NCBI GenBank assembly: GCA_937894185.1 | Contig: CALCSA010000408.1 | Span: forward strand, 1 to 5,808 | DNA length: 5,808 nucleotides | Direction of reading: 5' to 3' | Source: an uncultured Clostridia bacterium | GTDB taxonomy: Bacteria > Bacillota > Clostridia > Oscillospirales > Ruminococcaceae | Shown here: positions 1 to 5,433 of the stretch, piece after piece | How the letters are laid out: every line of letters starts with the position of its first letter | Numbering within the stretch: the first letter of the stretch is position 1 | The notes under the pieces: generated by a model | The model's input: only the letters and a program-made list of their open reading frames with translations | The model's database searches: none | Told to the model about the DNA's origin: nothing | Program-made: the position numbers and the translations under genes

Positions 1-575
1 TGGTAAATTTGCGAGAGGCAGGTGGCCAATTTTCCGCTGCCCGGTCCGGGAGCAGTGACCACCACCAAGGGGCAGGTGGTGGGAATATAGGGGTTGGCGC
101 CGTAGCCCTCGTCACTGACAATCAGCGAAATATCCGTGGGGTAGCCCTTGGTGCGGCGATGAATAAAGGCCTTGATTCCCCGCATTTCCAGCTTTTTTCG
201 AAAGGCCTCGGCAGAGGGTTGTCCATCAAACAGGGTGATGACCACCGAATTGACGGCAAGCCCCATCCCCCGCAAATTATCGATTAGCCGAAAGACGTCC
301 ATATCGTAGGTGATGCCCAAATCGGCACGTATTTTATTCTTTTCAATGTCCTGCGCCTTGATGCACAGAAGAATTTCCGCCTTATCCCGCAGTTTTTGCA
401 GCAGCTTGATCTTTCCGTTGACATCAAATCCGGGAAGCACCCGGGCGGCATGGTAGTCATCAAAAAGCTTGCCGCCAAACTCCAGATAGAGTTTTCCCTT
501 GGATTTTTCCATCCGCTCCAGAATTTGGGCGCTCTGTTTTTGCATATAAAGATCTGCATCAAAACCGATCTCCAC
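1..575 (-). CDS. DUF1846 (UPF0371) family protein, N-terminal part, truncated by window edge
   Basis: The minus strand from 575 reads open to the left edge (191 codons plus two bases), giving a protein that begins MEIGFDADLYMQKQSAQIL. It continues with LYLEFGGKLFDDYHAARVLPG (residues about 30-49), then EKNKIRADLGITYDMDV, KGYPTDISLIVSDEGYG and, near the edge, VVVTAPGPGSGKLATCLSQ. I recognise this as the DUF1846/UPF0371 family, usually about 500 residues, so roughly 60% is missing. The GPGSGK loop is glycine-rich and P-loop-like but lacks the first glycine of a strict Walker A motif. The start is GTG at 575-573: the only in-frame stop just upstream is TGA at 590-588, no other start codon lies between, and GAGGA (589-585) sits nine bases before it. 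The family's biochemical function is not established to my knowledge. The gene is divergent from the germination operon, which probably reflects neighbourhood only. Confidence 0.9.
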   Translation of the reverse strand, partial: MEIGFDADLYMQKQSAQILERMEKSKGKLYLEFGGKLFDDYHAARVLPGFDVNGKIKLLQKLRDKAEILLCIKAQDIEKNKIRADLGITYDMDVFRLIDNLRGMGLAVNSVVITLFDGQPSAEAFRKKLEMRGIKAFIHRRTKGYPTDISLIVSDEGYGANPYIPTTCPLVVVTAPGPGSGKLATCLSQIY

Positions 576-613
576 GTTTTCACATCCTCATCCGAGATTC
601 CATTACATACTCC

Positions 614-622
614 CTTATAGCA
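614..622 (-). promoter_or_regulatory. Putative extended -10 promoter for the DUF1846 gene
   Basis: Read on the minus strand, TGC TATAAG (622 down to 614) is an extended -10 element of sigma-A type. It would start transcription near 607, about 30 nt before the GTG at 575. I see no good -35 hexamer 17 bp upstream, where the sequence is GC-rich, so the call rests on the TGn extension and on position. Confidence 0.45.
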
Positions 623-703
623 TAACACAAAACCCGGGCCCTCACCAGCCCAAAAAAAATATTTTAAGCCACAATACATATTTTATCAGCCAACCTTTGG
701 CCG

Positions 704-773
704 GAGATTTCCGCAAATTTCTGTGAGATTTCCACAAGGCAAATCGGCTGAAATGATCTGCTTTCCGGCTGAA
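704..773. repeat. Two pairs of direct repeats, each offset by exactly 21 bp
   Basis: GAGATTTCCRCAA occurs at 704-716 and 725-737 (12 of 13 bases identical). CGGCTGAA occurs at 745-752 and 766-773. Both pairs are offset by 21 bp, about two helical turns, so each pair would face the same side of the DNA. They fill the middle of the divergent spacer, upstream of the sigma-G-type promoter. They could be regulator binding sites for either flanking gene or the remains of a short duplication. The repeats are seen directly; the function is inference. Confidence 0.5.
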
Positions 774-800
774 GGCAGGCGCTCTTTGCGGATATAAAAG

Positions 801-829
801 GTATGTTCTACAGCAAGAGATGCATACTA
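801..829 (+). promoter_or_regulatory. Sigma-G-type forespore promoter of the germination operon
   Basis: GTATG at 801-805 and CATACTA at 823-829 are separated by 17 bp. In B. subtilis, sigma-G promoters have a -35 of GHATR and a -10 close to CATACTA with 17-18 bp between them, and this site matches both elements. Transcription would begin near 836, upstream of the AAAGGAG at 846-852 and the gerA start at 862. Germinant-receptor operons are typically transcribed in the forespore by sigma-G, so motif, spacing, position and downstream genes all agree. A related forespore sigma (sigma-F) cannot be excluded by sequence alone. Confidence 0.8.
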
Positions 830-837
830 AGTGCATC
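819..837. repeat. Palindrome overlapping the -10 element (possible operator)
   Basis: GATGCA at 819-824 and TGCATC at 832-837 form a perfect 6-bp inverted repeat around a 7-nt centre, straddling the sigma-G-type -10 and the expected start site. A protein bound here would compete with RNA polymerase. In B. subtilis, SpoVT modulates sigma-G genes including ger operons, but I cannot identify a SpoVT site from this sequence. A 6-bp palindrome could also be chance. Confidence 0.4.
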
Positions 838-845
838 CCTTTCAT

Positions 846-852
846 AAAGGAG
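846..852 (+). promoter_or_regulatory. Ribosome binding site that fixes the gerA start
   Basis: AAAGGAG lies nine bases before the TTG at 862. The in-frame ATG at 820 lies upstream of this site and inside the promoter, upstream of the predicted transcription start, so it cannot be the start. The ATG at 855 is out of frame and only two bases from the site. Confidence 0.75.
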
Positions 853-861
853 AAATGCCAA

Positions 862-2412
862 TTGTCCAGGCAGAAGAACCAATCGGATCAGCAGGTTGCG
901 CAGCAGGTGCAAAAGCTCAATGAGGAACTAAAAGGCACTCCCGTTTCCCCAAACCTTGCAGACAATGTGCAGACACTCAAAAGCCTGTTTGATAAGGACG
1001 ACACCTTCCTTGTGCGGGAGGTGCAGAACCAGAAGGACCCCGCCCAGCAGTATGTGGTAGCTTACTGCGCCGGAATGATCGACAACGGCTTTGTGAGCGA
1101 AAACATCATCTGGCCCCTGACTTACTCCGAGCCGAACACCACCGAAGAAAACCTTCTGGACGCCGTGGCAAGACAGGTGCTTTTGGTCCACAACCCCACT
1201 CCCATCGAGAGCTTTCAGCAGGTTGTGGAGGCGGTGACCTACGGAGATTCGGTGCTCTTTGTCCCCGGCGAGAACAAAGCTCTCACCCTGAGCACACAAG
1301 GGTTTCCGTTGCGGGGGGTTTCGGAACCCAACGGGGAAATCGCTCTTTCCGGGCCTAAGGAGGGCTTTGGGGAATCCTTAATCCTCAACCTTGCCTTTCT
1401 GCATCGACGGCTGCGCACCCACGACCTCAAGATGGAGATGCGCAGCTTTGGGGTTCGCTCCCGCACCCAGGCCTGTATCTGCTATCTGGACAGTCTGGTC
1501 AACCGGCCGGCTTTGGAGGAGCTGCTGCGGCGGCTGGACTCCATCGAAATTGATGGCGTGCTGGATTCCAATTACCTCAACGAGCTGATTCGGGATAACC
1601 CCCTGTCCCCCTTTCGTTCCACCGGATACACCGAGCGCCCCGATGTGGTGGTGGGTAAGCTGTTGGAGGGGCGGATTGCCATTGTGCTGGATGGAACCCC
1701 GGTGGTGCTAACCATCCCCTACCTGTTTATTGAGAACTTTCAGAGCAACGAAGATTATTACCTGAGCTTTTACTACACCTCTTTTTCCCGGATGCTGCGG
1801 ATGGTGGGTTTTTTGCTCAGCATCCTCACCCCGTCCCTCTATCTGGTGGTCACCACCTACCACTATGAGCTGCTGCCCACCTCCCTGCTGCTGAACATTG
1901 CCAGCGAGCGGCTCAACGTTCCCTTTCCCATGGCACTGGAGCTGCTGCTGATGCTGGTGATGTTCGACATCCTGCGGGAAACCGGTGTGCGGATGACCAG
2001 CGGCGTGGGGCAGGCCATGAGCGTGGTGGGTGCTCTGGTGCTGGGTTCCGCGGCGGTGGACGCCAAAATCGTCTCCTCTCTGGTGATCATTATGGTGGCC
2101 CTCACCGGAATCACCAGCCTGCTGGTGCCAAAGCTCAACACGCCCACTTTAATGGCCCGGATGTTCCTCTTTGTCTTTGCCGCCTTTGGAGGATTCCCCG
2201 GGCTGACCATGGGCTGTGCCTTTCTCCTCATTCACATGCTGCGGCTCAAATCCTTTGGGCTATGGCAGATTTCCCCCACGGGAGACCTGCAGTATCAGCA
2301 ATTTAAGGATATTGGATTCCGTGCTCCCCTGTGGCAGATGCGCCAGCGGCCCGCCGCCATTGCCTCCCAACTCACCCGGCTTAGGCCAGCCAAAAGGCGG
2401 TGGTGGAATTGA
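862..2412 (+). CDS. gerA: Spore germination protein GerA family (germinant receptor A subunit)
   Basis: This encodes 516 residues, typical for GerA/GerKA/GerAA proteins (Spore_GerA family). The N-terminal half (about 1-300) is soluble. It contains GPKEGFGE (about 154-161), RTHDLKMEMRSFG, DGVLDSNYLNELI, TERPDVV (257-263) and LEGRIAIVLDGTPVVLTIP (268-286), all family hallmarks. The C-terminal half has about five membrane segments: roughly 317-334, 368-381, 395-411, 413-433 and 444-470. These include VPFPMALELLLM, FDILRETGVRM and AMSVVGALVLGSAAVDA. The protein ends in a basic tail. By family knowledge the A subunit sits in the spore inner membrane with B and C and is needed for nutrient-triggered germination. 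The germinant cannot be read from the sequence. The chosen start is TTG at 862. The stop (2410-2412) overlaps the start region of gerC, implying translational coupling. Confidence 0.95.
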   Translation: MSRQKNQSDQQVAQQVQKLNEELKGTPVSPNLADNVQTLKSLFDKDDTFLVREVQNQKDPAQQYVVAYCAGMIDNGFVSENIIWPLTYSEPNTTEENLLDAVARQVLLVHNPTPIESFQQVVEAVTYGDSVLFVPGENKALTLSTQGFPLRGVSEPNGEIALSGPKEGFGESLILNLAFLHRRLRTHDLKMEMRSFGVRSRTQACICYLDSLVNRPALEELLRRLDSIEIDGVLDSNYLNELIRDNPLSPFRSTGYTERPDVVVGKLLEGRIAIVLDGTPVVLTIPYLFIENFQSNEDYYLSFYYTSFSRMLRMVGFLLSILTPSLYLVVTTYHYELLPTSLLLNIASERLNVPFPMALELLLMLVMFDILRETGVRMTSGVGQAMSVVGALVLGSAAVDAKIVSSLVIIMVALTGITSLLVPKLNTPTLMARMFLFVFAAFGGFPGLTMGCAFLLIHMLRLKSFGLWQISPTGDLQYQQFKDIGFRAPLWQMRQRPAAIASQLTRLRPAKRRWWN

Positions 2413-3533
2413 AGCCCAAGTTGATTGCCCCGATGCTCTGCCTTCTCCTCCTTCTGAGCGGGTGCGGCAACTACCGGGAACTGAACGAGTTCGATATTGT
2501 GGCGGGAATGGCCATTGACCAGTCCCGGGAAGGCTACAAGGTAACTCTGGAGCTGATTGATCTGGAGGGCAGCCTGCAGGAGGGGATCAAATCCTACCCG
2601 GTGTCTCTGGAAGGGGCAACGGTCCCCCAAGCTTTGGAGCAGGCCAAATCCAAGCTGAGCCGCCAGTTCCACTACGGGAATATGGAAGTGATCGTCCTTG
2701 GCCATCAGGTGGCGGAGCAGGGAATCGCCAGCCTGCTGGACGGCTTTTTGCGGGATGTCAACATCCGGGAGACTATACAGCTGGCGGTTTCCTTGGGAGA
2801 CACAGCGGAAGAAATCCTCTCCGCCAAGGGGCGGGATCTTTCGGTGGCCTCCTACGCCTTGAGCAAGATGATTGCCCACGCCAACGACACCCAGCTGCAA
2901 CCAAGGGAAGTCTCCATCTACAACGCGCTGGATGCTCTGCAAACCCCGGGGAAATCCCTGATCCTGCCTGCCGTCAAGGCGGAGCAGACCAATCAGGAGG
3001 ATGTTTGCATCCAGCTGGAGGGGCTGGCGGTGTTTGAGCAGGACAGCCTGAGCTACACCCTGCCCGAAGCTTATATCCCCTTTTATCTCTTTGGGGCAGG
3101 GCGGCTGGGCTCCCACGATCTGGCCTTTGAGCTGCCGGAAAGCGGGGAAAAATCCACCATCCACATCACCCAAAGCAAGACGAAGCGCTCCTTTTGGCAG
3201 GAGGGGGAACACATCGCCTTTTTGCTGGACATCCGGGCCAAAGGGCAGCTGGACCAGGCGGTGGCCGGGGTGGATCTGCGGGACCCTTCCGTCAAAGCCG
3301 CCTTGGAGCAGGCGGCGGCGCAGGCCCTGCGTGACCGGATGCTGGAGCTTCTGGACTATCAGCGGCAACAGGGGGACGCCAACGCCGCCGATTGGGAGCA
3401 CGACATCTATATGAAGGACGGCTCCCTGTGGGAAGCCATTGAATCTAAAAGCAAGGAGGCCCGGTCGGGGGTAACCATGGAGGTCAACGTCACCGTGGAG
3501 ATTCTGGACTCGGGCATTGTGCGGGGCGTATGA
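2403..3533 (+). CDS. gerC: GerC-family germination lipoprotein (germinant receptor C subunit)
   Basis: About 376 residues. The protein opens with a short charged segment, a leucine-rich hydrophobic stretch and the lipobox LLSGC (cysteine at about residue 21). It is therefore exported and lipid-anchored, as GerC/GerKC subunits are, on the outer face of the spore inner membrane. The mature N-terminus, GNYRELNEFDIVAGMAIDQ, matches the start of the Ger(x)C family, and the rest fits it, including ESKSKEARSG and a C-terminal beta-rich segment (VTMEVNVTVEIL). The length is normal. The exact start is uncertain: GTG at 2400, GTG at 2403 and TTG at 2409 are all in frame. AAAAGG at 2392-2397 is best spaced for 2403 or 2409, and TTG at 2409 would overlap the gerA stop as TTGA. 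All options keep the signal peptide. The stop overlaps the next gene by ATGA at 3530-3533. Confidence 0.93.
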   Translation: MELKPKLIAPMLCLLLLLSGCGNYRELNEFDIVAGMAIDQSREGYKVTLELIDLEGSLQEGIKSYPVSLEGATVPQALEQAKSKLSRQFHYGNMEVIVLGHQVAEQGIASLLDGFLRDVNIRETIQLAVSLGDTAEEILSAKGRDLSVASYALSKMIAHANDTQLQPREVSIYNALDALQTPGKSLILPAVKAEQTNQEDVCIQLEGLAVFEQDSLSYTLPEAYIPFYLFGAGRLGSHDLAFELPESGEKSTIHITQSKTKRSFWQEGEHIAFLLDIRAKGQLDQAVAGVDLRDPSVKAALEQAAAQALRDRMLELLDYQRQQGDANAADWEHDIYMKDGSLWEAIESKSKEARSGVTMEVNVTVEILDSGIVRGV

Positions 3534-3742
3534 AAGATCAAATCATGGATGTGATTCTACTGGCGGCGATGTTTCTCGGGGTTTACCTGTTTGATTACCG
3601 CCCCCACAAACAGCAGCGGGGCCCAACGGTCAACCTCTGGTATCTGGCGCTGCTGCTGCTCAGCGCCGTCATCATAGCGGCGGTTACTCTGCTGCCGGAA
3701 CTGCCTAAAATCGCCGACCTGTTTGCTCCATACTTCCGGTAG
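3530..3742 (+). CDS. Small two-helix membrane protein of the germination operon (candidate receptor D subunit)
   Basis: Seventy residues with two clear hydrophobic helices (about 5-21 and 36-56). A basic, proline-containing loop joins them (DYRPHKQQRGPT), and a short tail ends in APYFR. The ATG overlaps the gerC stop in ATGA, so translation is very probably coupled. The upstream Shine-Dalgarno is only a weak GGGGCG. Some Bacillus ger operons carry a fourth gene for a roughly 70-80-residue, two-helix 'D subunit' (for example gerKD, gerUD) that modulates receptor activity. Size, topology and location fit that class, but I see no sequence motif that proves homology. The overlap, sensible membrane pattern and absence of a competing gene support a real gene. 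It could instead be a clostridial-specific small subunit unrelated to the Bacillus D proteins. Confidence 0.8.
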   Translation: MKDQIMDVILLAAMFLGVYLFDYRPHKQQRGPTVNLWYLALLLLSAVIIAAVTLLPELPKIADLFAPYFR

Positions 3743-3872
3743 TCAGGGCCCGAAATCCCCGGCCATCTCCGGCGGCTTCTCAAGAGAAGCCCCGATGGCC
3801 GCACTCATCAAACTCTAGGGCTGCGGGATGCAAGCGTTCTGCCCCAGCCTATTGAGAAAGGCCGGTTGATCC
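3743..3872 (+). other. Non-coding gap inside the germination operon
   Basis: These 130 bases separate the small membrane protein from gerB, in an operon whose other junctions overlap. The gap holds a strong hairpin (3760-3801), a weaker bulged inverted repeat (about 3816-3851) and, at its end, GAGAAAGG (3854-3861) as the likely gerB ribosome binding site. I see no sigma-G-like or sigma-A-like promoter and no convincing coding frame. Confidence 0.6.
3760..3801 (+). repeat. Long imperfect hairpin between the small gene and gerB
   Basis: The outer arms CGGCCATC (3760-3767) and GATGGCCG (3794-3801) pair over 8 bp. Inside, GG/CC adds 2 bp between small bulges. The inner arms GGCTTCTC (3774-3781) and GAGAAGCC (3784-3791) pair around an AA centre, although the terminal pair must open to make a loop. 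About 17 pairs form. No T-run follows (GCACTCATCAAAC), so it is not a standard intrinsic terminator. It could protect or process the mRNA, lower gerB expression relative to the upstream genes, or be a dispersed genomic repeat. Confidence 0.65.
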
Positions 3873-4976
3873 ATGAAGGTTCAGGAAATGTCTGTACGTC
3901 AGGCTATCTGCCTGATGGTTTTGTTCTTAACGGGAAACAGCGCTCTCTTCGGCATCAATCACTACGGTGGCCGGGACTCCTGGCTGACCTTTTTGCTGGC
4001 GGGAATCTGCGCTCTGCTCATCGTCTCCCTTTACGCCAGGATTCTTCGCCTCAACGGGGAGCACAGCTTTTTTGAAGGGCTCTCCTCCCTGTTTGGGCGG
4101 GTGGGGGGCGGCTTGATCACCCTGTTGTTTGTGGTATACTTCCTTCACCTTTCCGCCTTGCTAATGCGCACCCTCAGCGAGTTTGGCCGGGTCAACAGCC
4201 TGCAAAATCCCCCCTACCATTTAATTTTGATTCTTTTTACTTTGGCGGGGATTTACCTTTCCCGCAGCGGGGAGGCCATTATGGGGCGATGGGCTCTCAT
4301 TGTATTTGTGGTGGTGCTGGGGGTTACGCTGTTTATTTTCCTCGCCTCCCTCAAGGATATAAAGGCCATGAACCTCTTTCCCATGCTCCGGCGGAGTCCC
4401 GCCGACCTGTTGCGCAGCGGTATCTGGTATCTTTCCTTCCCCCTTCTGGAATGCGTGGTCTTTCTGCCCCTTCTCTCCCGGCGGAAAAACTCCACCGACC
4501 TCCCTCGGATTTTCCGCCACGGGGTGCTCTGGTCCGCCGCTATCCTGCTGGCCATGCTCCTTTGCAGCCTGCTGCTATTGGGGGAACCCATGCTCAGCCG
4601 CCTGTATTTTCAGACTCACAGCGCCGTCAAGCTGATTCACGTGGGGGATTTCCTTTCCCGTTTGGAGGAGATTGTCTCCATCATCCTGCTGCTGGGCGGG
4701 CTGACCAAGTACACGGTCTGCCTGCGGGCCGCTGTAGAGGGCATTTCCCACCTGTTGGGCAGCGACCAGCCGGAATCTCTCACCGCCCCCGTGGGGTTGC
4801 TCTCCTTTGCCCTGAGCATGGCGACGGTGAGCAATGTAATGGATCTGGAAAACCTTCTCAACCTCTATCCCGTTTACTCGTGGGTCTTTCAGCTGGGGCT
4901 TCCCATGCTAATCTGGGGGATGTTCGAACTCAAACACCGCAAAAAAAACCGGACCATTGCCAGTGACAAGCAATGA
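3873..4976 (+). CDS. gerB: GerB-family spore germination permease (germinant receptor B subunit)
   Basis: 367 residues, the usual length of GerB/GerKB proteins (Spore_permease family, distant relatives of the amino acid/polyamine/organocation transporters). The start MKVQEMSVRQAICLMVLFLTGNSALFG matches the typical first helix after an SxRQ motif. About ten membrane segments can be placed near 10-30, 36-53, 79-99, 114-130, 140-158, 181-200, 216-236, 260-275, 297-312 and 330-350, followed by a basic tail (KHRKKNR). In the receptor this subunit is thought to contribute to germinant binding; true transport is not established for the family. The start is ATG at 3873 with AAAGG 11 bases upstream. 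ATG at 3888 is a possible alternative with AAGG eight bases upstream, losing five residues. It is last in the operon, and order A-C-B matches the B. subtilis gerK arrangement. Confidence 0.93.
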   Translation: MKVQEMSVRQAICLMVLFLTGNSALFGINHYGGRDSWLTFLLAGICALLIVSLYARILRLNGEHSFFEGLSSLFGRVGGGLITLLFVVYFLHLSALLMRTLSEFGRVNSLQNPPYHLILILFTLAGIYLSRSGEAIMGRWALIVFVVVLGVTLFIFLASLKDIKAMNLFPMLRRSPADLLRSGIWYLSFPLLECVVFLPLLSRRKNSTDLPRIFRHGVLWSAAILLAMLLCSLLLLGEPMLSRLYFQTHSAVKLIHVGDFLSRLEEIVSIILLLGGLTKYTVCLRAAVEGISHLLGSDQPESLTAPVGLLSFALSMATVSNVMDLENLLNLYPVYSWVFQLGLPMLIWGMFELKHRKKNRTIASDKQ

Positions 4977-5025
4977 GTTCCGGAAAAATCCGTCTATTGG
5001 GTATCAAACATCCAAACAACACAAA

Positions 5026-5051
5026 AAGGCCGCCAAAGTACGGGCGGCCTT
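5026..5051 (-). terminator. Intrinsic terminator of rpmB, possibly shared with gerB
   Basis: AAGGCCGCC (5026-5034) and GGCGGCCTT (5043-5051) form a perfect 9-bp GC-rich stem with an 8-nt loop. On the minus strand, 19 nt after the rpmB stop, the stem is followed by a T-rich tract (TTTTTGTGTTGTTTG, partly from the stem), which is a good rho-independent terminator. On the plus strand it lies 49 nt after the gerB stop but is followed only by TTAACATTTGTG. It is therefore weaker in that direction but may still act bidirectionally between the convergent genes. Confidence 0.85.
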
Positions 5052-5070
5052 AACATTTGTGGCTCCTGCT

Positions 5071-5259
5071 TTATTGCGCGCGGGTTACCTTGTCCGAGCG
5101 CAGGCAACGGGTGCAGGCATAGATGCGGCAGGGAGCGCCCTTTACCATTGCTTTGACACGCTTGACGTTGGGCTTCCAGGTGCGGTTGCTTCTCCTATGG
5201 GAGTGGGATACTTGAATTCCGAACGAAACACCTTTGCCGCAGATGTCGCATTTAGCCAT
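5071..5259 (-). CDS. rpmB: 50S ribosomal protein L28 (bL28), zinc-ribbon form
   Basis: 62 residues starting MAKCDICGKG, with SHSHRRSNRTWKPNV in the middle and YACTRCLRSDKVTR near the end; this is clearly bL28 of the large ribosomal subunit. CxxC pairs at 4/7 and 49/52 make it the zinc-binding (C+) form, common in Firmicutes. The length is normal for the family. The ATG at 5259 is preceded by AAAGGAGGT (5275-5267) with a 7-nt spacer, a near-ideal ribosome binding site. A GTG nine bases upstream lies against that site and is rejected. The gene stands alone, with its own promoter (5344-5316) and terminator, as rpmB often does. It is convergent with gerB. Confidence 0.97.
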   Translation of the reverse strand: MAKCDICGKGVSFGIQVSHSHRRSNRTWKPNVKRVKAMVKGAPCRIYACTRCLRSDKVTRAQ

Positions 5260-5315
5260 AGTCTGCACCTCCTTTGTGTAAAATAATACGCATCCTTTAG
5301 TAGGACAACATTATT

Positions 5316-5344
5316 ATTTTATCAGATTTTAACCTGTAATGCAA
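5316..5344 (-). promoter_or_regulatory. Sigma-A-type promoter of rpmB
   Basis: On the minus strand, TTGCAT (5344-5339), a 17-nt spacer and TAAAAT (5321-5316) form a good vegetative promoter within an AT-rich stretch. Transcription would start near 5309, giving a leader of about 50 nt before the ATG at 5259. The leader contains a tiny TCCT/AGGA inverted repeat but no convincing autoregulatory structure. Confidence 0.65.
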
Positions 5345-5347
5345 GTA

Positions 5348-5385
5348 GCATTTTAATAATCTTTTAAAACTGACCCATTAAATGC
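5348..5385. repeat. AT-rich imperfect inverted repeat upstream of the rpmB promoter
   Basis: GCATTTTAAT (5348-5357) and ATTAAATGC (5377-5385) pair over 9 bp with one bulged base around a 19-nt loop. It lies between the rubrerythrin stop and the rpmB -35. It could be a weak terminator for the rubrerythrin transcript, but no T-run follows on the minus strand and the stem is AT-rich. No better terminator for that gene is visible in 5345-5433. Confidence 0.3.
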
Positions 5386-5433
5386 TGCACCGCACCAAGG
5401 ATCGGCTAAAAATCCGGCGAGGTTTCCTGTGCT

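Noticed and set aside
284..679. Minus-strand frame overlapping the DUF1846 gene
   Set aside because: The translation is family-less and tryptophan/arginine-rich, while the adjacent frame from GTG 575 gives clear DUF1846 motifs.
689..701. GCCAA-CCT-TTGGC mini-hairpin in the divergent spacer
   Set aside because: A 5-bp stem with no T-run and no relation to a promoter element is expected by chance.
820..861. In-frame ATG at 820 as the gerA start, adding 14 residues
   Set aside because: It lies between the promoter elements and upstream of the predicted transcription start, has no ribosome binding site, and the added residues are not family-like. TTG at 862 has AAAGGAG at ideal spacing.
2295..3401. 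Long open frame on the minus strand across gerC
   Set aside because: It is the shadow of gerC: its translation is low-complexity and matches no family, while the plus-strand frame has a lipobox and family motifs.
4289..4966. 225-codon plus-strand frame inside gerB
   Set aside because: It is an alternate-frame shadow rich in proline and histidine; the gerB frame covers the same DNA with ten plausible membrane helices.
4980..4992. Small inverted repeat CGGA-AAAA-TCCG after the gerB stop as a gerB terminator
   Set aside because: The stem is only 4 bp with no T-run; the 9-bp hairpin at 5026-5051 is the far better candidate.
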